From contig NZ_CP107796.1 in NCBI RefSeq assembly GCF_036345995.1, forward strand, positions 5,146,001 to 5,210,000: 64,000 nucleotides of DNA. Reading direction: 5' to 3'. This document shows, piece after piece, positions 42,608 to 51,671 of the stretch. Every line of letters starts with the position of its first letter. Positions within the stretch are counted from its first letter, which is position 1. The stretch comes from Streptomyces sp. NBC_00557. GTDB lineage: Bacteria; Actinomycetota; Actinomycetes; Streptomycetales; Streptomycetaceae. The notes below the pieces were generated by a model. That model ran no database searches. It saw nothing but the letters and a program-made list of their open reading frames with translations, and was not told where the DNA came from. The position numbers were made by a program, and so were the translations under genes.

Positions 42608-43567
42608 TCACTGGTCCTTGTGGGGCTGTGTCGTTCTACCGAGTGCGCGGACGGTTCGGGACGGGCTGGGCCGGTCCAGATGGGCGGCCATCCACACGCT
42701 GGTGGCGGTGAGACGGCCGAGGTCGACCCCGGTCTCGATGCCCAGGCCGTGCAGCATCCAGACGAGGTCCTCGGTGGCGAGGTTGCCGGTGGCGGACTTC
42801 GCGTACGGGCAGCCGCCGAGGCCTCCGGCGGAGGCGTCCACGGTGGTGACGCCGTGCTGGAGGGCGGCCAGGGTGTTGGCGAGCGCCTGGCCGTAGGTGT
42901 CGTGGAAGTGCACGCCGATCACGTTGGTCGGCACGCCCTTCTCGTTCAGGAGGTTCAGCAGTTCGAGCACATGGCCGGGGGTGGCCACGCCGATGGTGTC
43001 GCCGAGGCTCAGCTCGTCGCAGCCCATGTCGCGCAGCGCCGTGCAGACACGGGCCACCTGGTGCAGCGGGACCGGGCCCTCCCAGGGGTCGCCGAAGCAC
43101 ATCGACACATAGCCGCGCACATGCACGCCCTGGTCCTTCGCCTGCCGCACCACCGGCTCGAACACGGCCAGCGACTCGTCCAGCGTGCGGTTGAGGTTGG
43201 CCTTGGCGAAGGACTCGGTGGCGCTGGCGAACACGGCGATCCGGTCGGCGCCGAGCGCCAGGGCCCGCTCCAGGCCGCGCAGGTTGGGCACCAGCACCGG
43301 GAGCGCCACCCCTTCGAGGTCGCGGACCTGGGGCAGCAGCTGCTCCGCGTCGGCCAGTTGGGGCACCCACCTGGGGTGCACGAAGCTCGTCGCCTCGATG
43401 GTCGTCAGGCCCGCGTCCGCGAGCCGGCGGATGAACTCCGCCTTGATCTCGGTCGGCACGGTCCGCTGCTCGTTCTGCAGCCCGTCGCGCGCGCCGACCT
43501 CGTGGATCCGCACCCGCGCGGGCAGGCCGGAGGCCGGTACGACCATGGGCAGTGCCTCGGCGCTCAC
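42608..43567 (-). CDS. hmgL: Hydroxymethylglutaryl-CoA lyase
   Basis: 319 aa, DRE-TIM metallolyase: [14 protein letters not shown] gives the first strand with catalytic Arg and Asp, [18 protein letters not shown] the His-x-His metal ligands, and [17 protein letters not shown] the glycine-rich loop with catalytic Cys. It cleaves HMG-CoA to acetoacetate and acetyl-CoA, the last step of leucine degradation. GTG 43567 overlaps the upstream carboxylase stop (GTGA). Confidence 0.94.
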   Translation of the reverse strand: MSAEALPMVVPASGLPARVRIHEVGARDGLQNEQRTVPTEIKAEFIRRLADAGLTTIEATSFVHPRWVPQLADAEQLLPQVRDLEGVALPVLVPNLRGLERALALGADRIAVFASATESFAKANLNRTLDESLAVFEPVVRQAKDQGVHVRGYVSMCFGDPWEGPVPLHQVARVCTALRDMGCDELSLGDTIGVATPGHVLELLNLLNEKGVPTNVIGVHFHDTYGQALANTLAALQHGVTTVDASAGGLGGCPYAKSATGNLATEDLVWMLHGLGIETGVDLGRLTATSVWMAAHLDRPSPSRTVRALGRTTQPHKDQ

Positions 43568-45480
43568 CGAGCCACCTCCTCGTGCGGTGTGATCACGGCC
43601 AGCACCTGGTCCATGGCGACCGTCGTGCCCGGGGCGACGTCCAGCTCGGCGACCGTGCCGGCGTGCGGGGCGGAGATGACGTGCTCCATCTTCATCGCCT
43701 CCACCACCAGCAGGCTCTGGCCGGCCGTCACCTCGTCGCCGACGGCCACCTTCACCACGGTCACCGTGCCGGGCATGGGCGCGGTGAGGGAGTCGGCGCC
43801 CGCGTGCGCGGACCGGCTCAGGGACGCGGCCACCGGGTCGTGGTCCCGCACCTGCCAGGCGTCACCGTCGCGGCCGAGCCAGTCACCGGCCCGGTGGAAG
43901 GTGTGCCGGACGCCGTCGAGGGTGACCGTCACCCGGTCGCCGGTGACGGTGTGCGCGCCGCGCGGGGTGTACGTCACCGGGTCCTGCACCCGCAGGTGGA
44001 AGGCGGGCGGCTTCGGGGTGCCGCCGAGCCGCCAGCCGCTCGGCACCGAGAAGGGGTCGACCCAGCCGTCCGTGCGCGGCCTGAGCTGCTCCAGCCGCAG
44101 GGCCGCCGCCGCCTCGTACACCTCCTCCGGCACGTCCGTGGTGACCAGCTCGTCCACCACCCGCTCCACCAGCCCGGTGTCCAAGTCGCCCTCGACGACC
44201 GCCGGGTGCGCCAGCAGCCGGCGCAGGAAGCCCGCGTTGGTCTGCACGCCGAGTGTGACCGTCTCCGCCAGCGCCGCCCGGAGCTTTCTGAGCGCCGTCG
44301 CGCGGTCGGGGCCGTAGGCGATCACCTTGGACAGCATCGGGTCGTACAGGCTGCCCACCTCGGTGCCCTCGCTGAGCCCGGAGTCGGTGCGCACGCCGTC
44401 GCCCTGCGGCTCGCGCAGCAGCAGGACCGTGCCGCCCGTGGGGAGGAAGCCGCGCGTGGGGTCCTCGGCGCAGATCCGGGCCTCGACCGCGTGCCCGGTC
44501 AGCGTCACGTCGTCCTGCGTGAAGGCCAGCTTCTCCCCGGCCGCCACCCTGAGCTGCCACTCCACCAGGTCCAGCCCCGTGACGAGTTCGGTGACCGGGT
44601 GCTCCACCTGGAGGCGGGTGTTCATCTCCATGAAGTAGTACGAGGACGGGTCGCCGCCCGGCACGATGAACTCCACCGTGCCCGCGCCCCGGTACCCGCA
44701 GCTGCGGGCCGCCTGCACCGCCGCCTCGCCCATCGACGCGCGCGTGGCCTCGTCCAGCAGGACGCTGGGCGCCTCCTCGATGATCTTCTGGTGCCGCCGC
44801 TGGAGGGAGCACTCGCGCTCGCCGAGGTGGACCACGTTGCCGTGGCCGTCGGCCAGCACCTGGATCTCGATGTGCCGGGGGCGGTCGACCCACCGCTCCA
44901 CCAGCAGCGTGTCGTCGCCGAAGGAGGCGCGGGCCTCGCGGCGGGCTGCGGCGATCTCCTCCTCCAGCAGGCTCATGTCCCGCACCAGCCGCATGCCCTT
45001 GCCGCCACCGCCGGCGGACGGCTTCAGCAGCACGGGCGCGCCCAGCTCGCGGGCGGCCTCGACCAGTTCGGGATCCCGTCCGCCGGGCACGACCGGCACC
45101 CCGGCCGCCTTCACGGTCTCCTTGGCGCGGATCTTGTCGCCCATGAGCGCGATCGCGTCCGCCGGCGGGCCGATGAACACCAGCCCCGCCTCCTCGCAGG
45201 CCCGCGCGAAGGCGGCGTTCTCGGCGAGGAAGCCGTAGCCGGGGTGGACGGCCTGCGCGCCGGTGCGGGCGGCGGCCTGAAGCAGCCGCTCCACCGACAG
45301 ATAGCTCTCGGCGGCCGGCGCCGGGCCGATCCGCACCGCCGTGTCGGCCTCCCGGACGTGCCGCGCGTCGGCGTCGGCGTCGGAGAAGACCGCCACCGAG
45401 CGCACGCCCAGCGAGCGGAGCGTACGGATGACGCGTACGGCGATCTCGCCCCGGTTGGCGACCAGCACTGTGTCGAACAC
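43564..45480 (-). CDS. Biotin-dependent acyl-CoA carboxylase, alpha subunit (methylcrotonyl-CoA type)
   Basis: 638 aa from GTG 45480 with GAGGAGGGG upstream. Biotin carboxylase domain 1-445: [28 protein letters not shown] (ATP grasp), [21 protein letters not shown] middle BT-like domain follows, then the biotinyl domain with Lys597 in [11 protein letters not shown]. It carboxylates biotin for the beta subunit encoded 11 bases upstream. Context with HMG-CoA lyase and an acyl-CoA dehydrogenase points to 3-methylcrotonyl-CoA as substrate; acetyl- or propionyl-CoA use is the alternative. Confidence 0.92.
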   Translation of the reverse strand: MFDTVLVANRGEIAVRVIRTLRSLGVRSVAVFSDADADARHVREADTAVRIGPAPAAESYLSVERLLQAAARTGAQAVHPGYGFLAENAAFARACEEAGLVFIGPPADAIALMGDKIRAKETVKAAGVPVVPGGRDPELVEAARELGAPVLLKPSAGGGGKGMRLVRDMSLLEEEIAAARREARASFGDDTLLVERWVDRPRHIEIQVLADGHGNVVHLGERECSLQRRHQKIIEEAPSVLLDEATRASMGEAAVQAARSCGYRGAGTVEFIVPGGDPSSYYFMEMNTRLQVEHPVTELVTGLDLVEWQLRVAAGEKLAFTQDDVTLTGHAVEARICAEDPTRGFLPTGGTVLLLREPQGDGVRTDSGLSEGTEVGSLYDPMLSKVIAYGPDRATALRKLRAALAETVTLGVQTNAGFLRRLLAHPAVVEGDLDTGLVERVVDELVTTDVPEEVYEAAAALRLEQLRPRTDGWVDPFSVPSGWRLGGTPKPPAFHLRVQDPVTYTPRGAHTVTGDRVTVTLDGVRHTFHRAGDWLGRDGDAWQVRDHDPVAASLSRSAHAGADSLTAPMPGTVTVVKVAVGDEVTAGQSLLVVEAMKMEHVISAPHAGTVAELDVAPGTTVAMDQVLAVITPHEEVAR

Positions 45481-45491
45481 GGTTCCCCTCC

Positions 45492-47108
45492 TCACATCCG
45501 GAAGACGCCGAACTGGGGGTCTCCCAGAGGCGCGTTGGCGCAGGCCGTCAGGGCGAGGCCCAGCACCTGACGGGTCTCCAGCGGGTCGATCACGCCGTCG
45601 TCCCAGAGCCGGGCGGTGGCGTAGTAGGCGTTGCCCTGGCGCTCGTACTGCGCGCGGATGGGCGCCTTGAAGGCCTCCTCGTCCTCGGCGGGCCACTGCT
45701 CGCCGCGCGCCTCCATCTGGTCGCGCTTGACGGTCGCCAGCACGGACGCGGCCTGCTCGCCGCCCATGACCGAGATCTTGGCGTTGGGCCACATCCACAG
45801 GAAGCGGGGGGAGTAGGCCCGGCCGCACATCGAGTAGTTGCCCGCGCCGTACGACCCGCCGACCACCACCGTCAGCTTCGGCACGCGCGTGCACGCCACG
45901 GCCGTCACCATCTTGGCGCCGTGCTTGGCGATGCCGCCCGCCTCGTAGTCCCTGCCGACCATGAACCCGGAGATGTTCTGCAGGAACACCAGCGGGATGC
46001 CGCGCTGGTCGCACAGCTCGATGAAGTGGGCGCCCTTCTGGGCGGACTCGGAGAAGAGGATGCCGTTGTTGGCGACGATCCCCACCGGGTGGCCGTGGAC
46101 GCGCGCGAAGCCGGTGACCAGGGTCTGCCCGAACTCGCTCTTGAACTCGGCGAAGCGGGAGCCGTCGGTGATGCGGGCGATGATCTCGCGGACGTCGTAG
46201 GGGGTGCGGGAGTCCACCGGGACCGCGCCGTACAGCCCGTAGGGGTCGACCTTGGGTTCGACCGACGGCTGGACCTCCCAGGGCGGGGACTGCCGGGCCG
46301 GGAGGGTGGCGACGATGTTCCGGACGATCCTGAGGGCGTGCGCGTCGTCCTCGGCGAGGTGGTCGGTGACGCCGGACACGCGCGAGTGGACCTCGCCGCC
46401 GCCCAGCTCCTCCGCCGTGACGACCTCGCCGGTGGCGGCCTTCACCAGCGGCGGGCCGCCGAGGAAGATCGTGCCCTGGTTGCGCACGATCACGGCCTCG
46501 TCGCTCATCGCGGGCACATACGCGCCGCCCGCCGTGCACGACCCGAGGACGGCGGCGATCTGGGGGATGCCGGCGCCGGACATCCGGGCCTGGTTGTAGA
46601 AGATCCGCCCGAAGTGGTCCCGGTCCGGGAAGACCTCGTCCTGCATCGGCAGGAAGGCGCCGCCGGAGTCCACGAGATAGACGCAGGGCAGGCGGTTGTC
46701 GAGGGCGACCTCCTGCGCGCGCAGGTGCTTCTTCACCGTCATCGGGTAGTACGTGCCGCCCTTGACGGTCGCGTCGTTCGCCACGATCACGCACTCGCGT
46801 CCGCTGACCCGGCCGATCCCGGCGATCACGCCGGCGGCCGGGGCCTGCCCGTCGTACATCCCGTCGGCCGCCAGCGGGGCCAGCTCCAGGAACGGCGAGC
46901 CCGGGTCGAGCAGTGTGTCCACCCTGTCCCGCGGCAGCAGCTTGCCGCGCGCGGTGTGCCGGGCGCGCGCCTTCTCGCCGCCGCCGAGGGCCGCCGCGGC
47001 CAGTTTGCCGCGCAGCTCCTCCACGAGCGCGAGATGCGCCTGTTCATTGGCCCGCCAGGCCTCCGACGCGGGATCTGCCGCGCTGTGAAGCTCCGGTGCC
47101 TCGTGCAT
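45492..47108 (-). CDS. Acyl-CoA carboxyltransferase, beta subunit (methylcrotonyl-CoA type)
   Basis: 538 aa, crotonase-fold carboxyltransferase. Typical segments: [87 protein letters not shown] and [20 protein letters not shown]. The last is characteristic of MccB/LiuB-like rather than AccB/PccB proteins. First gene of the leucine operon, divergent from a TetR regulator with two shared palindromes. The operon lacks a methylglutaconyl-CoA hydratase gene, which must lie elsewhere. Confidence 0.92.
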   Translation of the reverse strand: MHEAPELHSAADPASEAWRANEQAHLALVEELRGKLAAAALGGGEKARARHTARGKLLPRDRVDTLLDPGSPFLELAPLAADGMYDGQAPAAGVIAGIGRVSGRECVIVANDATVKGGTYYPMTVKKHLRAQEVALDNRLPCVYLVDSGGAFLPMQDEVFPDRDHFGRIFYNQARMSGAGIPQIAAVLGSCTAGGAYVPAMSDEAVIVRNQGTIFLGGPPLVKAATGEVVTAEELGGGEVHSRVSGVTDHLAEDDAHALRIVRNIVATLPARQSPPWEVQPSVEPKVDPYGLYGAVPVDSRTPYDVREIIARITDGSRFAEFKSEFGQTLVTGFARVHGHPVGIVANNGILFSESAQKGAHFIELCDQRGIPLVFLQNISGFMVGRDYEAGGIAKHGAKMVTAVACTRVPKLTVVVGGSYGAGNYSMCGRAYSPRFLWMWPNAKISVMGGEQAASVLATVKRDQMEARGEQWPAEDEEAFKAPIRAQYERQGNAYYATARLWDDGVIDPLETRQVLGLALTACANAPLGDPQFGVFRM

Positions 47109-47149
47109 CCTGCGGTCCCCTCACCTGGTGATCGAACCCGTGATCCGCT

Positions 47150-47165
47150 GTTAATGAGCGTTAAC
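47150..47165. promoter_or_regulatory. TetR-type operator, copy 1
   Basis: GTTAATGAGCGTTAAC fits the palindromic pattern GTTAAYGANCGYTAAC, shared with the copy at 47178-47193. It lies 42 bases upstream of the carboxyltransferase ATG. Confidence 0.75.
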
Positions 47166-47177
47166 CACCTCCTTCAG

Positions 47178-47193
47178 GTTAACGACCGCTAAC
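47178..47193. promoter_or_regulatory. TetR-type operator, copy 2
   Basis: GTTAACGACCGCTAAC, a second copy of the same 16-bp palindrome. It overlaps a plausible -35 (TTAACG 47179-47184) of the regulator gene, whose -10 TAGAAT is at 47203-47208 with 18-bp spacing, so autorepression is likely. Confidence 0.78.
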
Positions 47194-47215
47194 CTCGCTG
47201 TCTAGAATTGGCCGC

Positions 47216-47815
47216 ATGGTCACCAGAACCGACGCCCCCACCCGTCGCCAGCAGATCCTCAAGGAGGCCGCCCGGCTCTTCGCCGAGCGCGGCTTCCACG
47301 GCGTCGGCGTGGACGAGATAGGCGCGGCGGTGGGCATCAGCGGCCCCGGTCTGTACCGGCACTTCCCGGGCAAGGACGCGATGCTCGCCGAGCTGCTGGT
47401 GGGCATCAGCGGTCAGCTGCTGACGGGCGCCAAGCGCCGTCTGGCGGAGGCGGACGGCCAGGCCGGCGCCTCCGCGGTCCTGGACTCCCTGATCGAGGGC
47501 CACATCGACTTCGCCCTGGACGACCGTCCCCTCATCACCCTGCACGACCGCGAGCTGGACCGCCTGCGCGACAGCGACCGCAAGCTGGTCCGCCAGCTCC
47601 AGCGGCAGTACGTCGAGCTGTGGGTGGAGGTGGTCCGCGAGGTCTACCCGGCGCTCACCGAGCAGTCGGCCCGCTCGGCCGTCCACTCGGTCTTCGGCCT
47701 GCTGAACTCCACCCCCCACCTGGGCCGCGCGGGCACCCTCCCGGGCCGCGGGGCCACGGCGGCGCTGCTGCACCGGATGGCGCGGGGGGCTTTCACGGCG
47801 GCGGGGGAGCGGTGA
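47216..47815 (+). CDS. TetR-family regulator of the leucine catabolic operon
   Basis: 199 aa. The N-terminal HTH is RQQILKEAARLFAERGFHG followed by VDEIGAAVGISGPGLYRHF and PGKDAMLAELL. The C-terminal ligand domain is helical with DDRPLITLHDRELDRL. The -10 TAGAAT ends 7 bases before ATG 47216 and no ribosome site is present, so the transcript is probably leaderless. Divergent from the carboxylase operon with two identical-type palindromes in between, hence the likely regulator of that operon; an acyl-CoA ligand is inferred. Confidence 0.9.
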   Translation: MVTRTDAPTRRQQILKEAARLFAERGFHGVGVDEIGAAVGISGPGLYRHFPGKDAMLAELLVGISGQLLTGAKRRLAEADGQAGASAVLDSLIEGHIDFALDDRPLITLHDRELDRLRDSDRKLVRQLQRQYVELWVEVVREVYPALTEQSARSAVHSVFGLLNSTPHLGRAGTLPGRGATAALLHRMARGAFTAAGER

Positions 47816-47907
47816 CCGCGGCCCCTTCGCTGTGACACGCGTCGCCCCTCCGTCGGAGTGACCTTCGTCTCTGGACGCGGCTGCGTACTCGCCGGTATCT
47901 TCAGGTC

Positions 47908-47925
47908 TGAGCAAGCGCTTAGACA
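47908..47925. promoter_or_regulatory. Imperfect palindrome before the second acyl-CoA dehydrogenase
   Basis: TGAGCAAGCGCTTAGACA matches a GAGCAAGCGCTTGCTC-like dyad at 12 of 18 positions. It differs from the GTTAACG-type site, so a different TetR-class regulator is suggested. It is 21 bases before the GTG start. Confidence 0.4.
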
Positions 47926-47945
47926 GGTAGCTGGAGGTGGGCGGC

Positions 47946-49103
47946 GTGCGCCGTACGGTGTTCAACGAGGATCACGAGGCGTTCCGGGAGACCCTTCGCG
48001 CCTTCATCGAGGCCGAGGTCGTACCCGTGTACGACGAGTGGTTCGCCGCCGGCCAGGCGCCGCGCGACTTCTACTACAAGCTCGGTGAGCTGGGCATCTT
48101 CGGCATCAGCGTGCCGGAGGAGTTCGGCGGCGCGGGCCTGGAGACCCACAAGTTCGAGGCCGTCATCTACGAGGAGACCGCCCGCGCGGGCGTCAGCTTC
48201 GGCGGCTCCGGCGTGCACGTCCTGCTCGCCCTGCCGTACATCAAGATGCTCGCCACCGACGAGCAGAAGAAGCGCTACCTGCCGAAGTTCGTCACCGGCG
48301 AGGAGATGTGGGCCATCGCGATGACGGAGCCGGGCACCGGTTCCGACCTCGCGGGCATGAAGACCACCGCCAAGCTCAGCGAGGACGGCACGCACTACGT
48401 CCTCAACGGCGCCAAGACCTTCATCACCGGCGGCGTCCACGCCGACCGCGTGATCGTGTGCGCGCGCACCTCCGCGCCGACCGCCGAGGACCGCCGCCAC
48501 GGCATCTCCCTGTTCGCCGTGGACACCAAGTCCGAGGGCTACTCCGTCGGCCGCAAGCTGGACAAGCTGGGCCTGCGCACCTCCGACACCGCCGAGCTGG
48601 CGTTCGTCGACGTCAAGGTCCCGGTCGAGGACCTGCTCGGCGAGGAGAACAAGGGCTTCTACTACCTCGGCCACAACCTGGCCTCCGAGCGCTGGGGCAT
48701 CGCCTTCGGCGCCTACGCGCAGGCCAAGGCCGCCGTCCGGTTCGCCAAGCAGTACGTCCAGGAGCGCACCGTCTTCGGCAAGCCGGTCGCGCACTTCCAG
48801 AACACCAAGTTCGAGCTGGCCGCCTGCCAGGCCGAGGTGGACGCCGCCGAGGCCGTCGCCGACCGCGCGACCGAGGCCCTGGACGCCGGCGAGCTGACCC
48901 CCGCCGAGGCCGCCTCCGCCAAGCTGTTCTGCACCGAGGTCGCCCACCGCGTGATCGACCGCTGCCTCCAGCTCCACGGCGGCTACGGCTACATGAACGA
49001 GTACCCGATCGCCCGCCTGTACGCGGACAACCGCGTCAACCGCATCTACGGCGGCACCAGCGAGATCATGAAGACGATCATCGCCAAGGACATGGGCCTG
49101 TAA
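47946..49103 (+). CDS. Acyl-CoA dehydrogenase
   Basis: 385 aa from GTG 47946, 8 bases after GGAGG. Family motifs: IAMTEPGTGSDLAGMKTTAK, GAKTFITGGVHADRVIVCAR, QERTVFGKPVAHFQNTKF, LQLHGGYGYMNEYPIARLYA and IYGGTSEIMKTIIAKDMGL (the latter carrying the usual Glu of GGTSEI). It oxidises acyl-CoA to enoyl-CoA with FAD, passing electrons to ETF. It stands next to an acyl-CoA thioesterase gene on the same strand, suggesting fatty or branched acyl-CoA handling; chain-length specificity is unknown. Confidence 0.92.
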   Translation: MRRTVFNEDHEAFRETLRAFIEAEVVPVYDEWFAAGQAPRDFYYKLGELGIFGISVPEEFGGAGLETHKFEAVIYEETARAGVSFGGSGVHVLLALPYIKMLATDEQKKRYLPKFVTGEEMWAIAMTEPGTGSDLAGMKTTAKLSEDGTHYVLNGAKTFITGGVHADRVIVCARTSAPTAEDRRHGISLFAVDTKSEGYSVGRKLDKLGLRTSDTAELAFVDVKVPVEDLLGEENKGFYYLGHNLASERWGIAFGAYAQAKAAVRFAKQYVQERTVFGKPVAHFQNTKFELAACQAEVDAAEAVADRATEALDAGELTPAEAASAKLFCTEVAHRVIDRCLQLHGGYGYMNEYPIARLYADNRVNRIYGGTSEIMKTIIAKDMGL

Positions 49104-49150
49104 GACAGCCCTGTCATCGCCGTCATCACTGGCCTGTACAACTAGATGCC

Positions 49151-50020
49151 ATGAGCCAGGCACTCCAGGATCTCCTCGATCTGCTCGACCTCGAGCAGAT
49201 CGAGGAGAACATCTTCCGCGGCCGGTCCCGCTCCGCCGTCGTACCCCGCGTCTTCGGCGGACAGGTCGCGGCGCAGGCGCTGGTCGCGGCCGGGCGCACG
49301 GTCCCCGCCGACCGGCCCGCGCACTCGCTGCACGCCTACTTCCTGCGCCCCGGCGACCCCGGCGCGCCGATCGTCTACTCCGTCGACCGCATCCGCGACG
49401 GCCGGTCCTTCACCACCCGCCGCGTGGTCGCCGTCCAGCACGGAAAGCCGATCTTCCATCTCTCGGCGTCCTTCCAGCGGTACGAGGAAGGCCTCGACCA
49501 CCAGGCGCCCATGCCGCCGTCCCCCGACCCGGCGACCCTGCCCACCTCGCAGGAGCGGCTGCGCGGGTACGACCACCTCGCCCCCGAGGTCGTCGAGCGG
49601 TTCCTGGAGGCGCGCGAGGCGATCGACCTCAGATACGTGGACGAGCCGCCGTACGGGCGGTTCGGCGAGCCGCGCGAGCCGCACTCACAGGTGTGGTTCC
49701 GCACCGCCGGCAAGCTGGACGACGACCCCTTGCTGCACGTCGTCCTCGCCACCTACGTCTCCGACATGACCCTGCTCGACTCCGTGCTGCTCGCGCACGG
49801 GCGCGGTGGCTGGGCGGTCGGCGACGTCGTGGGCGCCTCGCTGGACCACGCGATGTGGTTCCACCGGCCCTTCCGCGCCGACGAATGGCTGCTGTACGAC
49901 CAGGAGTCGCCGTCCGCGCACGGTGGCCGCGGTCTGGGGCAGGCCCGCATCTACACGCAGGACGGGCGGCTCGCCATCACCGTCATCCAGGAGGGCGTCG
50001 TCCGGGTGCCACGGGGCTGA
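49151..50020 (+). CDS. tesB: Acyl-CoA thioesterase II
   Basis: 289 aa, double hot-dog TesB type. MSQALQDLLDLLDLEQIEEN opens the first hot-dog, followed by RVFGGQVAAQALVAAGRTV and HSLHAYFLRPGDPGAPIVY. The second includes ATYVSDMTLLDSVLLAHG (catalytic Asp region), SLDHAMWFHRPFRADEWLLY and GLGQARIYTQDGRLAITVIQ (Gln). It hydrolyses acyl-CoA to free acid and CoA. No ribosome site is evident and TACAACT lies 8 bases upstream, so the transcript may be leaderless. Confidence 0.93.
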   Translation: MSQALQDLLDLLDLEQIEENIFRGRSRSAVVPRVFGGQVAAQALVAAGRTVPADRPAHSLHAYFLRPGDPGAPIVYSVDRIRDGRSFTTRRVVAVQHGKPIFHLSASFQRYEEGLDHQAPMPPSPDPATLPTSQERLRGYDHLAPEVVERFLEAREAIDLRYVDEPPYGRFGEPREPHSQVWFRTAGKLDDDPLLHVVLATYVSDMTLLDSVLLAHGRGGWAVGDVVGASLDHAMWFHRPFRADEWLLYDQESPSAHGGRGLGQARIYTQDGRLAITVIQEGVVRVPRG

Positions 50021-50280
50021 GCCGCTGTCGAGATGCCGAGTGCGGAGTACCGAACTAATCTCTATGAGTGACGGCCGCAGTACACGGTGTGACCGTCCGA
50101 CGGTTCCCGGATTTCCGGGGACGGCAGACGTCGGCGGCGACATCCGTCCAGTGAATCCTCTGCGGTCACACCTCAAGAGCGCGCCGTGCCTGTCCCTTCA
50201 AGTACGCACGGCGCCGGCCATCCGCCCGCGAACTCCTCGTGGAGTAGCGGCAGATGATGGAGACAGAAGGGTACTTTCCC

Positions 50281-50730
50281 ATGCGAGCACAGCGCGTGAA
50301 GCGTTATGTCGTGATGTCCACCGCGGGCCTCCTGCTGGCCGGCGGAGCCGCGATCGGTACGGCGGGCACCGCCTCGGCGGCCCCCGCGCACAACGTCAGC
50401 TACCACGGCCGGCACGGTGGCAGCTGGGGTGGCTGGGGCGGCGGCTGGGGTTGGGGCTGCGGCTGCGGCTGGGGCTGGGGTGGCCACCACCACCGCCACC
50501 ACCACGGGCGCCATCACGGCCGCAGCGGCTACTGGAACAACGGCTGGAACAACGGCTGGAACAACGGCAACTGGAACAACGGCCGCTGGAACAACGGCAC
50601 TTCGAACAACAACAACAACTCCAGCAGCAGCAACAGGAGCAGCAGCTCCGGCAACAACCAGAGCAGCAGCTCCGGGAACAACCAGAGCAGCAGCTCGAGC
50701 AACTCCAGCAGAAGCGGTAGCAGCAGCTGA
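50281..50730 (+). CDS. Secreted low-complexity His/Trp/Gly/Asn/Ser protein
   Basis: 149 aa. Signal peptide 1-34 (ends TASAAPA). The mature part has distinct blocks: Gly/Trp with two Cys (GWGGGWGWGCGCGWGWGG), a His/Arg cluster with 9 His in about 15 residues (HHHRHHHGRHHG), five or so WNNG repeats, then Asn/Ser-rich repeats (SSSSGNNQ twice). ATG 50281 follows AAGGG; ATG 50254 is a possible earlier start. Metal binding by the His block and an extended or aggregating surface role are inferences. No known family recognised. The frame is free of stops and keeps Streptomyces codon bias. Confidence 0.75.
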   Translation: MRAQRVKRYVVMSTAGLLLAGGAAIGTAGTASAAPAHNVSYHGRHGGSWGGWGGGWGWGCGCGWGWGGHHHRHHHGRHHGRSGYWNNGWNNGWNNGNWNNGRWNNGTSNNNNNSSSSNRSSSSGNNQSSSSGNNQSSSSSNSSRSGSSS

Positions 50731-50809
50731 ACCGGTGCCGATCGCGCCACACTGTGCGGCCCTGTACGCGGGGCCGCACAGTGCCGTGCCCCAGTCGCGG
50801 GGCGGAGGG

Positions 50810-51598
50810 TCAGGAAAGGCCCGCCTCCGCCAGCAGATACGCCGTCATCGGGTCGTAGTGCCGGGGGCTGACCACATGGTCGTCGAGCGGGACCACGACC
50901 TGGACGGTGCCCTCGGACTCGGCGAGGAACAGCGCCGGGTCGTTGCAGTCGGCGTAGCCGACCGCGTCCAGGCCGTGCTGTCCGGCATACCCGGCCCAGC
51001 CGTGGTCCGCGACGACCAGGTCCGGCAGCGGGCGCCCCTCGCGCCCAAGTCCCTCCAGCACGGCCCGCATCGGCTCCCCGGAGTGGGTGTGCCACAGCGT
51101 CGCCCCGTGCTCCAGCACCGCCACGTCCGCGAACTGCATGACATACCCCTCGTCCGTCTGCAGCCCGTCCGGGATGACCACGATCTCGCAGCCGGCGGCG
51201 CGGAGCGCGGCGGCCGTGGCCCGGTGCACGTCCAGCAGCCCGCCCGGGTGACCGGTCGCGAACAGCACCCGCTGCCGGTCCTCGGCCGCCTTGCGCAGCC
51301 GCGCCGCCATCCGCTCCAGCGCGTCCACGGTCAGTTCCGGGTCGATGGTGTCCTGCCCGTACCGGTACTCGGGGTCGTCGTTGACGCCGACCCGCTCGGC
51401 CATCACCGCGAGCACGTCCTGCTCGTCCGTCCAGCGGTCGCCCAGCTCCAGGCCGAGCCAGAAGCCCCGGACGCCGTTGGCGAGCTGACGGTAGTGGGAG
51501 AGGTTGTTCTCGCGGGGCGTGGCGACGTCCCCCGCGATACGGGTCCTCACCAGGTGGTCGACGAGCTGGGCGCGGCTGGGTGTCCCGGGTATCGGCAT
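50810..51598 (-). CDS. Putative phosphatase (conserved actinobacterial protein)
   Basis: 262 aa, soluble, no signal. Conserved-looking blocks: FATGHPGGLLDVHRATAAAL, IVVIPDGLQTDEGYVMQFAD and LVVADHGWAGYAGQHGLDAV, then CNDPALFLAESEG. Streptomyces homologues are, from memory, annotated as phosphatases, and the His/Asp-rich loops would suit metal or phosphate binding, but no standard phosphatase motif is present. It is convergent with the low-complexity secreted protein gene. Confidence 0.62.
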   Translation of the reverse strand: MPIPGTPSRAQLVDHLVRTRIAGDVATPRENNLSHYRQLANGVRGFWLGLELGDRWTDEQDVLAVMAERVGVNDDPEYRYGQDTIDPELTVDALERMAARLRKAAEDRQRVLFATGHPGGLLDVHRATAAALRAAGCEIVVIPDGLQTDEGYVMQFADVAVLEHGATLWHTHSGEPMRAVLEGLGREGRPLPDLVVADHGWAGYAGQHGLDAVGYADCNDPALFLAESEGTVQVVVPLDDHVVSPRHYDPMTAYLLAEAGLS

Positions 51599-51671
51599 GC
51601 CTCCATTGTGGGGCAGCGCGGCACGGCCGTCCTCGGCATACCGCCCGCTGGGACGTGACTCACGTCCCTGG

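Noticed and set aside
50062..50280. Frame opening MSDGRST ahead of the low-complexity secreted protein
   Set aside because: It lacks a ribosome site, has weak codon bias and runs out of frame through the signal peptide of the next gene.
50521..50600. Short tandem DNA repeats that look CRISPR- or satellite-like
   Set aside because: They are the codons for in-frame WNNG repeats of the secreted protein, with no spacers.
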